From DASXHD01 sp036488725 (GTDB lineage Bacteria > Myxococcota_A > Polyangia > Polyangiales > Polyangiaceae), in the NCBI GenBank assembly GCA_036488725.1, contig DASXHD010000129.1, positions 124,001-188,000 of the forward strand: a stretch of DNA of 64,000 nt. Reading direction: 5' to 3'. Position 1 is the first letter of the stretch. The number at the start of each line of letters is the position of its first letter. Below, piece after piece: positions 41,774-49,814 of this stretch. The notes beneath the pieces are model-generated. The model was given only the letters and a program-made list of their open reading frames with translations, was not told the DNA's origin and did not search any database. Both the position numbers and the translations under genes were made by a program.

Positions 41774-42366
41774 AGCCCATTCCAACGACGATTCGGGCCG
41801 ACGTCGGCGTGCGTGAACCAGTCGCTGTCCGAGAGGTAGACGCCGACGCCGCCTTCCCAATGGAGATCGGCGCGGAGCTCGCGTTCGATTTCGAGCGGCG
41901 AGAGCGCGGCGTCCGCGCCCTCGGGCACGACGCGAAAATCCACCGCGTGCCCGAGCGAGTGCTGCGAATGGCTCGCGACGTGGTGACCTTTTTTTCGGAG
42001 CATTTCGTTCAGCTTCGCGCTGCGGAAGCCGCTCACGATTTCGATTCGCGCGCGCGGGTGCATGCGTCCGAGCTCGCGCAGCATGCCGAGAAGTCGCGCG
42101 TCGAGGGCGAGCGTCTCGCCGGTCACTCGGTCGGCGAGGAGCGCGTCGAAGCGCGTTTGCGTGGGCGCGCTCTCGTCGAGCACGAGATGCTCGCCAGTGT
42201 GCGTCTGCACGAGCGTGGCCAAAACGGGGGCGTCCGCGTCGCTCGCGGTCGCGACGTCCTTCTTCGCGTCGAGCCTCATCGAGCGCGGCGGGCTCGCGTC
42301 GCTCGCGAGCGCGCTCGTCACGCTGAGGCTCGTGAGAGCCGGCAAGAGGATGTGCCGTAGCGCCAC
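41770..42366 (-). CDS. YcbK/DUF882-type murein endopeptidase-like protein
   Basis: A 198-residue secreted protein from GTG 42364-42366 with a signal segment (LRHILLPALTSLSVTSALAS). The C-terminal domain has IEIVSGFRSAKLNEMLR, the metal motif HSQHSLGHAVDFRV (H..D) and DWFTHADVG (H), as in DUF882 proteins such as E. coli MepK that cut peptidoglycan cross-links. It overlaps the porin stop at the 3' end and is divergent from the sigma-factor gene with about 23 bp between. Confidence 0.82.
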   Translation of the reverse strand: MALRHILLPALTSLSVTSALASDASPPRSMRLDAKKDVATASDADAPVLATLVQTHTGEHLVLDESAPTQTRFDALLADRVTGETLALDARLLGMLRELGRMHPRARIEIVSGFRSAKLNEMLRKKGHHVASHSQHSLGHAVDFRVVPEGADAALSPLEIERELRADLHWEGGVGVYLSDSDWFTHADVGPNRRWNGL

Positions 42367-42389
42367 GATTTCAGTGTAGCCTGCCCGTG

Positions 42390-42926
42390 GTGAGCGATAC
42401 CGAGCTTCTCCATCGCATCGCACGCGGCGACGTGGATGCGCTCGGGTCACTCTACGACCGGTACCAGACGACGCTTCTTCCGGTCGCGCTGCGAATTCTC
42501 CGCGTTCGCGCCGAGGCCGAGGACGCGCTCCACGACGCGTTCGTCATCGTGAGCGAGCGCGCGTCGCAATACGCGCCCGAGCGCGGCACGGTCTCGGCGT
42601 GGCTCGTCACGCTCGTTCGGAATTTGTGCATCGATCGCGCGCGACGTCGCGACCGCCGCGGCGCCCTCGTCGACCGCTACCTCGGCAAAGAATCGGCGGA
42701 CGCGACGACGCCCGAGACGCTCGCCGATCAAAAGACCGAGCGCGAGCGCGTTCGGCGCGCGCTCGCGAAGCTGCCCGAGGCGCAGCGCGAGACGCTCCTC
42801 GTCGCGTTCTTCGAAGGGCTCAGCTATCCCGAAATCGCCGAGCGCGAAGGCGTTCCGCTCGGCACCGTGAAGTCGCGCGCCGCGCGTGCGATGGCCGCGC
42901 TCCGCGAAGCCTTGGAGAAAGAATGA
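42390..42926 (+). CDS. ECF-type RNA polymerase sigma factor
   Basis: A 178-residue sigma-70-family factor. Region 2 reads LGSLYDRYQTTLLPVALRIL then RAEAEDALHDAFVIV, and region 4 reads LPEAQRETLLVAFFEGLSYP then EIAEREGVPLGTVKSRAARA. It directs RNA polymerase to a specific promoter set. No anti-sigma gene is adjacent; the next gene, overlapping by ATGA, is a lipase-like hydrolase. Two GTG codons (42387, 42390) compete; the second gives VSDTELLHRI. Confidence 0.92.
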   Translation: MSDTELLHRIARGDVDALGSLYDRYQTTLLPVALRILRVRAEAEDALHDAFVIVSERASQYAPERGTVSAWLVTLVRNLCIDRARRRDRRGALVDRYLGKESADATTPETLADQKTERERVRRALAKLPEAQRETLLVAFFEGLSYPEIAEREGVPLGTVKSRAARAMAALREALEKE

Positions 42927-43750
42927 CGAAGACCGATCGAGGAACGCTGACGCGCACGCGCACGAAGGGGCCGGCGCTTTTTTATTCCGACGTTCGCCCG
43001 GACGACGCGCGCGCCGTCGTCGGCATCGTGCCCGGCTACGCCGATTACGCCGACCGTTACGATCGCGTGCAGCGCGCGTGGGCCGAGCAAGGCGTCGCGT
43101 CGATCGCGATCGATCTCCGCGGTCACGGGCTCGCCGAAGGTCCGCGCGGCGCGTGCAAACATTGGGACGAATACCTCGACGACGCGAGCGAGCTCTTCGC
43201 GCTGCTCGAAAAAGTCGGCAAGCCGATTTTTCTTTTCGGTCACAGCTTCGGCGGGCTCGTGGCGGCGTCGTGGGTCACGCGCAACGGCAAGGCGCAGCGC
43301 GGCGTGATCCTCTCGAATCCGTACATGCGCGTGGCGCTCCCGGTGCCGGCGGCGAAGAAGACGGCGGGTCGCATCGTGTCGGCGCTCTTGCCCGGCGTCG
43401 GGCTCGCGACGGGCATCAAGGGCTCGCAGCTCACGCACGACGAGGCGCTCGCGAAGAAGTACGACGAGGACCCGCTGGTCTTCAAGAAAGCGAACGCGCG
43501 CTGGTTCGTCGAATCGGAGAACGCGCAACACGACGTGATGGCGCGCGCGAAGGAAATCACGCTGCCGATGCTGATGGTGCTCGGCACGGCGGACCCGGTC
43601 GTCGCCGGCGGGCGGGAGCTGTTCGACGCGGCGGGAAGCACGGACAAGAAGCTCGACGCGCGCGAGGGGCTTCTTCATGAAGTGCTCAATGAACCGGAGT
43701 GGCGGAGCGTCGCGGATGCGATCGCGGAGTGGGTGAAGGCGAGAGCGTAG
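42923..43750 (+). CDS. Alpha/beta hydrolase, monoacylglycerol-lipase-like
   Basis: A 275-residue cytoplasmic hydrolase with VGIVPGYADYADRY (oxyanion region), IAIDLRGHGLAEGPRG, the nucleophile elbow IFLFGHSFGGLVAASW, the acid in LMVLGTADPVV and a His in LLHEVLNEPEW. The arrangement matches monoacylglycerol lipase/lysophospholipase (Hydrolase_4) proteins. It starts inside the sigma-factor stop (ATGA), so the two are made together. A hexanucleotide array begins 7 bp after its stop. Confidence 0.88.
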   Translation: MTKTDRGTLTRTRTKGPALFYSDVRPDDARAVVGIVPGYADYADRYDRVQRAWAEQGVASIAIDLRGHGLAEGPRGACKHWDEYLDDASELFALLEKVGKPIFLFGHSFGGLVAASWVTRNGKAQRGVILSNPYMRVALPVPAAKKTAGRIVSALLPGVGLATGIKGSQLTHDEALAKKYDEDPLVFKKANARWFVESENAQHDVMARAKEITLPMLMVLGTADPVVAGGRELFDAAGSTDKKLDAREGLLHEVLNEPEWRSVADAIAEWVKARA

Positions 43751-43757
43751 GCGGCAG

Positions 43758-43833
43758 CCGGAACTGGAACCGGAACCGGAACCGGAACCGGAACCGGAAC
43801 CGGAACCGGAACCGGAACCGGAACCGGAACCGG
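43758..43833 (+). repeat. Hexanucleotide tandem array (GGAACC)
   Basis: About twelve consecutive GGAACC units (the second is GGAACT) follow the hydrolase stop. They lie outside any gene I accept. The 206 bases between the array and the next start (43834-44039) hold only short GC hairpins such as GACGCC-TTC-GGCGTC near 43925. Confidence 0.92.
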
Positions 43834-44039
43834 TTGTGTGGGTGGCCGTTGCGTTGGGGCGAGGCGGGTGGGGGGCGCTCGCTCGGCTGGTCTCATTTTC
43901 ATCCCGTGCTCGCGGCCGTCAAGGACGACGCCTTCGGCGTCGCCGGCTTCGCCGGTGCTTCGCATCCTTGACTGCCGCTGCGCGCGGGATGGTGCGGGCT
44001 GCGCCTTTCGCGAGGTGCGAGAGGCGAAGGAGAATTCTC

Positions 44040-44357
44040 ATGGCACTTCGTATCTACGACTTCGAAATCGAAACGCTTCGGATGATGGCTTCCGTCATTC
44101 GCGAGATTGCGCGGGTCGATTCGGATCTTGCTCGGCAGCTGCGGCGGGCGGCGGCGGGTGTGGCGCTGAACACGGCGGAGGGCGAGGGGTACGCCGACGG
44201 CAATCGGCGGGTGCGCTTTCACAATGCGATCGGGTCGGCGAAAGAGACGCGCGCGTGTCTCGAGGTCGCGGGCGCGCTCGAGTACGTCGCGGTCCATCGG
44301 GCGCTCGTCGATCGGCTCGACCGAATCGCGGGCACCCTGTATCGCCTCGCGCGGTGA
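44040..44357 (+). CDS. Four-helix-bundle protein (23S rRNA IVP family)
   Basis: A 105-residue helical protein with the family signature: ARQLRRAAAGVALNTAEGEG, then FHNAIGSAKETRACLEVAGA. A good ribosome site (AAGGAG) precedes ATG 44040. The family was first seen inside 23S rRNA intervening sequences, but many members, like this one, are not in rRNA and have no known role. It sits between two repeat arrays. Confidence 0.88.
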   Translation: MALRIYDFEIETLRMMASVIREIARVDSDLARQLRRAAAGVALNTAEGEGYADGNRRVRFHNAIGSAKETRACLEVAGALEYVAVHRALVDRLDRIAGTLYRLAR

Positions 44358-44530
44358 ACGCGCGGCCTCGCGCCGAAATGAGGCGCCTCGCGATCGAAAC
44401 GGGGCGCCTCGTCGCCAAAATGCGGCCGCTCACGTCGAAACCGGCGCGCCTCCGCCCGAAAAACTGCTCCTCACGCGCGAAACGCGGCGCCTCCCGCCGA
44501 GTCTTGATCGCCTCACGCGGTTCAGCGACA
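44343..44530 (+). repeat. 21-bp degenerate tandem array
   Basis: Nine units of 20-21 bp, each starting CGCCTC or a near match (positions 44343, 44364, 44384, 44405, 44426, 44447, 44467, 44488, 44509) and usually carrying GAAA about ten bases later. The first unit lies in the last codons of the four-helix-bundle gene. As 21 bp is seven codons, a frame through it encodes a heptad-like series (RLAIETG, RLVAKMR, PLTSKPA, RLRPKN). No start codon or ribosome site supports translation. Confidence 0.75.
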
Positions 44531-44552
44531 GTCGTGCACGGAGGCAGGGAAC

Positions 44553-45257
44553 ATGACGACGAAACCTCATGACGACGTCGCGTCGATCGCGCTCGACGCG
44601 CGGCGCGTGCACGATGCGGCGGTGGTCCATCAGAAGAACAAAGAGTTTTCGAAGCGGCTCGCGCCACACGAGCTCGCGAAGATGCTCGCCGACATCGTGG
44701 CGCTCGAGCACGGCGACGGCGCGCGCACGACGACGCTTCATGAGCGCGTGGCGGCGGGCGTCCACGTCGCCGAGATCCGCGCAGGCGTGCTCGGGGTCGC
44801 GCGTGACGTGAAAGAGGACGCGGTCCTCGCGTTTCCCAAAGACGCGGCGATGCAGCACGCGTTCGGGGTCGGCGTGCACGCGTCGCCGAGCTCGACGCGC
44901 GAGATCCGCGAGCTCGCCGAATCGCTCCTCGCCGCCGCGGCCGCGCACCCGAAGGAAGGCGCGAAGATCGGGCTCGATTACCACGGCGTTCACGACCTCG
45001 AAACGATGGTGCACGCGCTGGACGGCGCGGACCTCGCGCACGTGCACGCGGCGACGTCGCGCCACACGAACGCGACGCACGTCGACTCGCTCGCGCACGT
45101 GGTGAGCGCGGAGGCTTCGCGCATCCGGCGCATCGCGCACCGCGTCCTTCGCGACGAGCCGGACGCGCTCGCGGCATTCGCGCGAACGCTGCCGCGCCAC
45201 GCGATCGCGCCGCGCACGCACGTGACGGCGCCGCCGGCGGCAGTGTCCGCGAGCTGA
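44553..45257 (+). CDS. Hypothetical helical protein
   Basis: A 234-residue soluble protein with a strong ribosome site (GGAGGCAGGGA before ATG 44553). It is His- and Ala-rich and mostly helical: ARRVHDAAVVHQKNKEFSKR, EIRELAESLLAAAAAHPKEG, SRIRRIAHRVLRDEPDALAA. No motif is recognised. A clear terminator follows. Confidence 0.7.
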   Translation: MTTKPHDDVASIALDARRVHDAAVVHQKNKEFSKRLAPHELAKMLADIVALEHGDGARTTTLHERVAAGVHVAEIRAGVLGVARDVKEDAVLAFPKDAAMQHAFGVGVHASPSSTREIRELAESLLAAAAAHPKEGAKIGLDYHGVHDLETMVHALDGADLAHVHAATSRHTNATHVDSLAHVVSAEASRIRRIAHRVLRDEPDALAAFARTLPRHAIAPRTHVTAPPAAVSAS

Positions 45258-45271
45258 CGGCCGACAAAACG

Positions 45272-45315
45272 AAAACGCCCGCGAAGCGTTTCCGCTCGCG
45301 GGCGTCTCGTTTTCT
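45272..45315. terminator. Rho-independent terminator, bidirectional
   Basis: Perfect stem ACGCCCGCGA (45275-45284) / TCGCGGGCGT (45296-45305), preceded by GAAA and followed by CTCGTTTTC, between two convergent genes ending at 45257 and 45328. Confidence 0.85.
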
Positions 45316-45327
45316 CGAATCGTCAGC

Positions 45328-46020
45328 TCACATGCAGAAGCCGACCTGGAGGATCTTCCATTTGCCGGCTTGGCAGGTCTTGCCCGTCGGGCAGTCGCTG
45401 TCGGCCGAGCAGATTTGGATGTCGGTCGCGCCGGTGCACGCGCCGTTGGTCGGCGCCTCGCACACGACGCCGGTGCCGTTGGTCGCCTTGGAGTAGCCGC
45501 AGCCTGCGACCGCCGTCGGGCCTTTCGCGCCCTGGAGGCAGCAGACGTTGCCCGTCTTGCCATTGGCCGTGCAGTCGGAGTTTTGAGCGCACTCGACCGG
45601 AATCGACGGGATCGCCGCGCCCGAATCGGCGGGGGGATTGTCGCATGCGGCGCCGTACGCGACGCAGTCCTGGCCCTGGAAGGTCTGGCCGACTTCGCCG
45701 CCGAGGCAGCACTGGGTGCCCGTAGTGCAGACGATGCTGCCCGCGTCGCCGGTGCCGAAGCCGCAGAAGATCGCGCCCGCTTCGTCGACGTGGAGCGACG
45801 GGATCGAACCGCACTCTGCGCTGCCGCCGTCTTGGGGCGGCTGCGAATCGTTTTGCACGACGTCTTGCGTGTTCACGTCGTTGCTCGTCGTGTCCTTCGC
45901 CGCGTCTTTGGTGCCCGAGTCAGTCCCGGTGTCGTCGCCGCTGCACGCGCTCAAGGCCGACATCATGCCGAGGCCGACGATCGCCGCGCTCCCGAAAATC
46001 CAAGCAATCTGCTTCTTCAT
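45328..46020 (-). CDS. Cys-rich lipoprotein
   Basis: A 230-residue protein with a long signal and lipobox (GMMSALSACSGDD), an Asp/Thr/Asn/Gln tether to about residue 68 and about eighteen Cys in short loops (TQCCLGGEVGQTF, NSDCTANGKTGNVCC, DSDCPTGKTCQAGKW). The last motif resembles small Cys-rich repeats of secreted myxobacterial proteins. Function unknown. It is followed by a terminator and preceded by the PAP2 gene on the same strand. Confidence 0.73.
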   Translation of the reverse strand: MKKQIAWIFGSAAIVGLGMMSALSACSGDDTGTDSGTKDAAKDTTSNDVNTQDVVQNDSQPPQDGGSAECGSIPSLHVDEAGAIFCGFGTGDAGSIVCTTGTQCCLGGEVGQTFQGQDCVAYGAACDNPPADSGAAIPSIPVECAQNSDCTANGKTGNVCCLQGAKGPTAVAGCGYSKATNGTGVVCEAPTNGACTGATDIQICSADSDCPTGKTCQAGKWKILQVGFCM

Positions 46021-46085
46021 AATTTTCTCCGCGGGGGGTCATTCCCACATGTCGGCCGGTGCCGTCAAGACCCGCAGCGACAATG

Positions 46086-47117
46086 TCACCGAGCGCGGCG
46101 AGCGATCACGCGATCGACGAAGCCGGGGAGCGGCGCCGGGCCCCAGATGCCCGGCAGGCCGGTCTGCTGCCTCCGCCCGAGCTCCCAATCGACGACGCGG
46201 CCCCAAAAAAGGACGTTGAATGTCGCGAGCGAGGCGCCGGCGACGATGTCGACCAGGTAGTGCCAGCGCAGGAACATCGTCGCGCCGATGATTTGGAGCG
46301 CACAAAACGCGAGGATCGGCCACGCGTAGCGGAATGGGAATTTCTTCCGATGCACGAACGCGAAAATCGCGAAGAACGTCGGCGCGCCGGTGTGGAGGCT
46401 CGGGAAGATGTCTTTGAGCGCCCCGGCCGAGTGCACCGAGTGGAGGACGAGCGCCCAGAACATGCCGCCGTGGAGCTCGTGCTCGAAGCGGAGCTCGTGA
46501 TACGGGCCGAAGCCGGGGACGACCATGTAGAGCAGGTGCGTGAAGCAAAACTGCGCGACGAGGCCCGTTCCGAAATGACGGAGCAGCTTGCCGTCGCCGC
46601 CGAGCGCCAGGAACGGCAGCACGTTGCACGCGACGATGACGAAGTAACCGAAATAGAAAAACGCGAACCACTCGACCGTGCCGTGCGTCACGTACTTGTC
46701 CCACGCGACCGACGGCTCGTAGTGAAAGACGCGAAGGTCGAACGCGTAGATCTCCGGGTCGAGCGACTTGCTCGTGACCGCCGGGAGGATCCATCGAAGC
46801 TGGAAGTACGAGAGGACGATCGGCACGCAAATGCCGACGCGAAAGAGCGCCGACGCGGCGACGCCGCGGATCACTTCGCCGCGAACGAGGACGAGCATCA
46901 CGGCGAGCATCGCCCAATCGATGCAGACGTCTTTGAGCGAGCCCCAGCAGTTCGCGTTGCGCGTCGCGAGGAGCGCGCTCGCGAGGATGCCGAAGTAGAC
47001 GAAGCCGATCCAATCGACGACCGCCATGTTGCGGACGACGCGGCGCACGAGCGAGAGCTCGCCCGTTGCGGTCGGCGCCCTCGCGCTCAGCGTGTCGTTC
47101 AGGACGGGCTGCGCCAT
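46086..47117 (-). CDS. PAP2-superfamily membrane phosphatase/transferase
   Basis: A 343-residue protein with about seven membrane segments. PAP2 active-site motifs are IFPSLHTGAPTFF and FLRWHYLVDIVAGA; the first Lys/Arg motif is not obvious. The layout resembles the Aur1/inositol-phosphoceramide-synthase-like branch that transfers lipid head groups, as well as simple lipid-phosphate phosphatases. Substrate not predictable. ATG 47117. Confidence 0.82.
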   Translation of the reverse strand: MAQPVLNDTLSARAPTATGELSLVRRVVRNMAVVDWIGFVYFGILASALLATRNANCWGSLKDVCIDWAMLAVMLVLVRGEVIRGVAASALFRVGICVPIVLSYFQLRWILPAVTSKSLDPEIYAFDLRVFHYEPSVAWDKYVTHGTVEWFAFFYFGYFVIVACNVLPFLALGGDGKLLRHFGTGLVAQFCFTHLLYMVVPGFGPYHELRFEHELHGGMFWALVLHSVHSAGALKDIFPSLHTGAPTFFAIFAFVHRKKFPFRYAWPILAFCALQIIGATMFLRWHYLVDIVAGASLATFNVLFWGRVVDWELGRRQQTGLPGIWGPAPLPGFVDRVIARRAR

Positions 47118-47213
47118 CGCGTCCTCATGGGTTCGCGCAGTTTCACCGTCCCGTCAATCTATCGCCATGAGCTATTTACCGCGAACGCGTGTGCGCGGTG
47201 CGAAGGCTCAGGA

Positions 47214-47525
47214 TCACTCGTCGTCGCGGGCCGCGCGGACCTTCACGATACCTGCTCCGGCGAGCAGCTTGGCTTGGCAGCAGAGCCTGCGGTCCGGCGG
47301 GGCTTGGCCGAAGGCGTCGAGGACTTGGAGCTCGTCGTCTTCGGCGTCGGCCAGGAGGGTCGCGCCTTCGAGCACGACCAATCGGCAAGTGCCGCAGCTC
47401 GCGCTCCGGCAGGAAAACGGGATGGGCGCGTTCACCTCGTCGGCGAGGTCGACGAGGGCGGCGCCGCCGGGGGCGTCAGCTTCTCTCGACTCGCCGTCGA
47501 GCCCGATGAAGACGATGCGGGGCAT
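47214..47525 (-). CDS. 2Fe-2S ferredoxin
   Basis: A 103-residue plant-type ferredoxin with ligands in FSCRSASCGTCRL and LCCQ. It carries electrons for an oxygenase or reductase. It lies 14 bp after the methyltransferase gene on the same strand; no partner reductase is present. A P450 gene in the window (17637-18977) could use it, but this is speculation. Confidence 0.9.
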   Translation of the reverse strand: MPRIVFIGLDGESREADAPGGAALVDLADEVNAPIPFSCRSASCGTCRLVVLEGATLLADAEDDELQVLDAFGQAPPDRRLCCQAKLLAGAGIVKVRAARDDE

Positions 47526-47539
47526 GTTCGAGACGCTTT

Positions 47540-48754
47540 CTACATTTTTTCGAGAAGGATCGCATGCTCGAACCGTGGCGAATTTGCGAAGGCTCGAGCG
47601 TCGTGGAAGTGCGGCCGCGGCTGAGCGGCGCGGGCGACGACGCGAAAGCCGTGACGCGGCGCGACCGCAGAAAAGGTTTGGTTGGCGCGGAGCGCGCGAC
47701 CGCCGAGCTCGCTGTCGGCGATGACGAACGCGGCGCGGCCGTGCGGTGCGAGAGCGCGACGCATCGCCGAAAGCGCGGCGCCGAGCTGATCCTCCCACGT
47801 GCGTGACGCGCCGGGGCCTCCGCGTCCGAGCTCGCGGCGCGATCCGATTTCGGATTTTTCGAAGCTCGCGCTCGGCAGGCCGAGCCATCGAAGGCGGAGC
47901 GCGTGGTGCGCGACGTAGTCGTACGTGCCGGCGTACGGCGGCGAGGTGACGACCGCTGCGGCCTCGCCGTCGCGCACTTTCGCGAGCTCGCGGGCGTCGC
48001 CGCCGAAGACGAGCGCGCGCGGGCGAGGGGAGGGCATGAGCGCGGCGAGCTCGCGCGTTCGGCGGACGAGCTCGTCGCATTTTTTTTGAAAGAGCTTGGC
48101 CGTGTAGCCCGCTGCGATTCGCTTCGGAGCTTCGTCTCGCGCCGTATCCGCCGAGCGGCGGCTCACTTTGACGAGGATCGCGCTGAGGACGACGCGCAAA
48201 TCGTCGCGGACGATTCCGTCTTTTTCGTGATCGATCGCGTCGCGCACCGAGTCGAGCTCGAGGAGCACGTGCGGGTCGAACGCGGCGACGTCCTCGGCGG
48301 GATATCGCATGAGCGCGCCCGCTTTTTTCGTGCGGCGCGCGTCGGCGTGCTCGCGAACGCGCGCGGCTGCCGCGAGGAGGCGTTCGTCGTGCGCCGAATC
48401 GCGCGGCGCGACTTTGCGCGACGTGAGCAGCACGGCCAGCGGGTTCAAGTCGACGCCGATCGCGTCGCGTCGCGCGAGCATCGCCGAGACGACGACGGTG
48501 CCCGAGCCGCAAAACGGGTCGAGCACTTTGGTGCCGGCGGTGCTCGTGAGCTCGATGAGCCGCCCCGCGGTCACGGGGTGCATGCGCGCGGGGTAGACGT
48601 GAAAACCGTGGACGTGCGCGCGCGACGGATCGTCGTCCTCGCCGGTCGAGCGGGGCACGTCGAGCGCGCGGGCGAGCGCGAGCGATTCTTCGGCGGCGCC
48701 TTCGCGCGTGACCTCGCCGCCCACGTGCGTGAGCGCGCGTCGCTGGCCCTTCAC
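47540..48754 (-). CDS. DNA methyltransferase-like protein (FCGSGT / TSPPY)
   Basis: A 404-residue protein. The AdoMet-binding motif KVLDPFCGSGTVVVSAML comes first and the catalytic TSPPYAGTYDYVAHHAL later; the latter suggests amino-methylation of adenine or cytosine. No restriction enzyme or specificity gene is adjacent, so if it modifies DNA it is an orphan; an RNA substrate is also possible. GTG 48752-48754 overlaps the upstream stop (GTGA). It is the middle gene of a zinc-ribbon / methyltransferase / ferredoxin unit. Confidence 0.82.
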   Translation of the reverse strand: MKGQRRALTHVGGEVTREGAAEESLALARALDVPRSTGEDDDPSRAHVHGFHVYPARMHPVTAGRLIELTSTAGTKVLDPFCGSGTVVVSAMLARRDAIGVDLNPLAVLLTSRKVAPRDSAHDERLLAAAARVREHADARRTKKAGALMRYPAEDVAAFDPHVLLELDSVRDAIDHEKDGIVRDDLRVVLSAILVKVSRRSADTARDEAPKRIAAGYTAKLFQKKCDELVRRTRELAALMPSPRPRALVFGGDARELAKVRDGEAAAVVTSPPYAGTYDYVAHHALRLRWLGLPSASFEKSEIGSRRELGRGGPGASRTWEDQLGAALSAMRRALAPHGRAAFVIADSELGGRALRANQTFSAVAPRHGFRVVARAAQPRPHFHDARAFANSPRFEHAILLEKM

Positions 48755-49395
48755 GATTTTTTCTCCGCCGCCGATTTCGTCTCGATCGCCGACGCTGGTT
48801 CCGAGTCCGGTTCCGTCGCTGCTGCCGGCTCCGCGATCCGCGTCGGGACTGCGACCCGGATGCCCCCCGCGGCGAGCGCTGCTTCGACTTCGGCCTCGGG
48901 GATTTTGAGTGCGGCAGCGACTTCGGCGGGCGACAGATTTTTCGTGGAGAGCGCGGCGATGGCGGCTTCGTTCGCGCGCTCGACGGCTGTGCGAACGCGT
49001 TTTCGTTCGGTCGCCGCGCGGCGCGAGGCGCGCGACGCGAGCACCGCGAGCACGACGCCCATCCCGACGAGCACGCCCGCCGCGACGAAGCTCGCCGGCG
49101 CGAGAACGATCGCGAGCAAGAGCCCGACCGCGGCCGGCGCCGCCGTCAGATACGTGATGATGCGCTGGAGCGCCGCGTTTCGTTGCGCCGCCGCAGCCTC
49201 GCGCAGCGCGAGGGCCGCCTCTTCGGGAAGCTTTTCGCCCGCGGGCATGACGACGCGCGGCGCGCCGCAAACACCGCACACCCAGCGATGCTCGTCGTTC
49301 GGCACGACCCGGGCGAACGCGCCGCACGACGGGCAGCGCGTCTCTTCGCCGTAGACCTTCGCGAGGTCGGCGCCGGGGCTCAGCGGGTCGGCCAT
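48751..49395 (-). CDS. Zinc-ribbon membrane protein
   Basis: A 214-residue protein with an N-terminal zinc ribbon (RCPSCGAFARVVPNDEHRWV, then CGVCGAP), a helical stretch, two membrane segments (APAAVGLLLAIVLAPASFVA, AGVLVGMGVVLAVLAS), a basic helix and a helix-turn-helix-like segment (LSPAEVAAALKIPEAEVEAA). Function unknown. Coupled by GTGA to the methyltransferase gene. Confidence 0.72.
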   Translation of the reverse strand: MADPLSPGADLAKVYGEETRCPSCGAFARVVPNDEHRWVCGVCGAPRVVMPAGEKLPEEAALALREAAAAQRNAALQRIITYLTAAPAAVGLLLAIVLAPASFVAAGVLVGMGVVLAVLASRASRRAATERKRVRTAVERANEAAIAALSTKNLSPAEVAAALKIPEAEVEAALAAGGIRVAVPTRIAEPAAATEPDSEPASAIETKSAAEKKS

Positions 49396-49429
49396 TCGCA
49401 GAGCGGATTAGCACGTGTAAGGTGAACGC

Positions 49430-49789
49430 GTGCGCCCGCGTTGGACCGTCGGAATGTTCTGTCGAAGGCTCGCGGTCGCGTGTGTCGTCGTCGCCGGTTG
49501 CGCGGCCGGGAGCGCGACGAGCGGCTCGAAGTCGGTCGCGCCCGCCGACAGCGAGGCGCATCCCGCCGCGTGGTACACGATCGCCGCCGGTCGCGCGGAT
49601 TTTCAAAAAAACGCGCACGACTTCGACCTCGCCGCGACCGACTGCACGCTCGCGTGCAAAGCGCTCGCGTCGCTCGAGCGCGCCGCCGATCACTTGTGCG
49701 CCGTCGCCGAGCCGGACGAGTGCACCGATGCGCGAGCCCGCGTCGACCGGGCCAAGCGCGCTGTGCAGAGCCAATGTGGCGGTTGTTGA
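49430..49789 (+). CDS. Small Cys-containing lipoprotein
   Basis: A 119-residue protein with a lipoprotein signal (FCRRLAVACVVVAGCAAG) and a helical mature part with six Cys (ATDCTLACKALASLERAA, HLCAVAEPDECTDAR, ending QCGGC). GTG 49430 follows AAGGTG at a suitable distance; ATG 49454 is also possible. Function unknown. Divergent from the zinc-ribbon gene. Confidence 0.65.
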   Translation: MRPRWTVGMFCRRLAVACVVVAGCAAGSATSGSKSVAPADSEAHPAAWYTIAAGRADFQKNAHDFDLAATDCTLACKALASLERAADHLCAVAEPDECTDARARVDRAKRAVQSQCGGC

Positions 49790-49814
49790 TGCCTGGACAA
49801 GACTTGATGTCATG

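Noticed and set aside
43836..44039. Upstream extension of the four-helix-bundle gene
   Set aside because: The frame is open but AAGGAG before ATG 44040 and the family N-terminus mark the real start.
44343..44530. Possible CRISPR array
   Set aside because: The 21-bp units follow each other without unique spacers and are degenerate; no cas gene is present.
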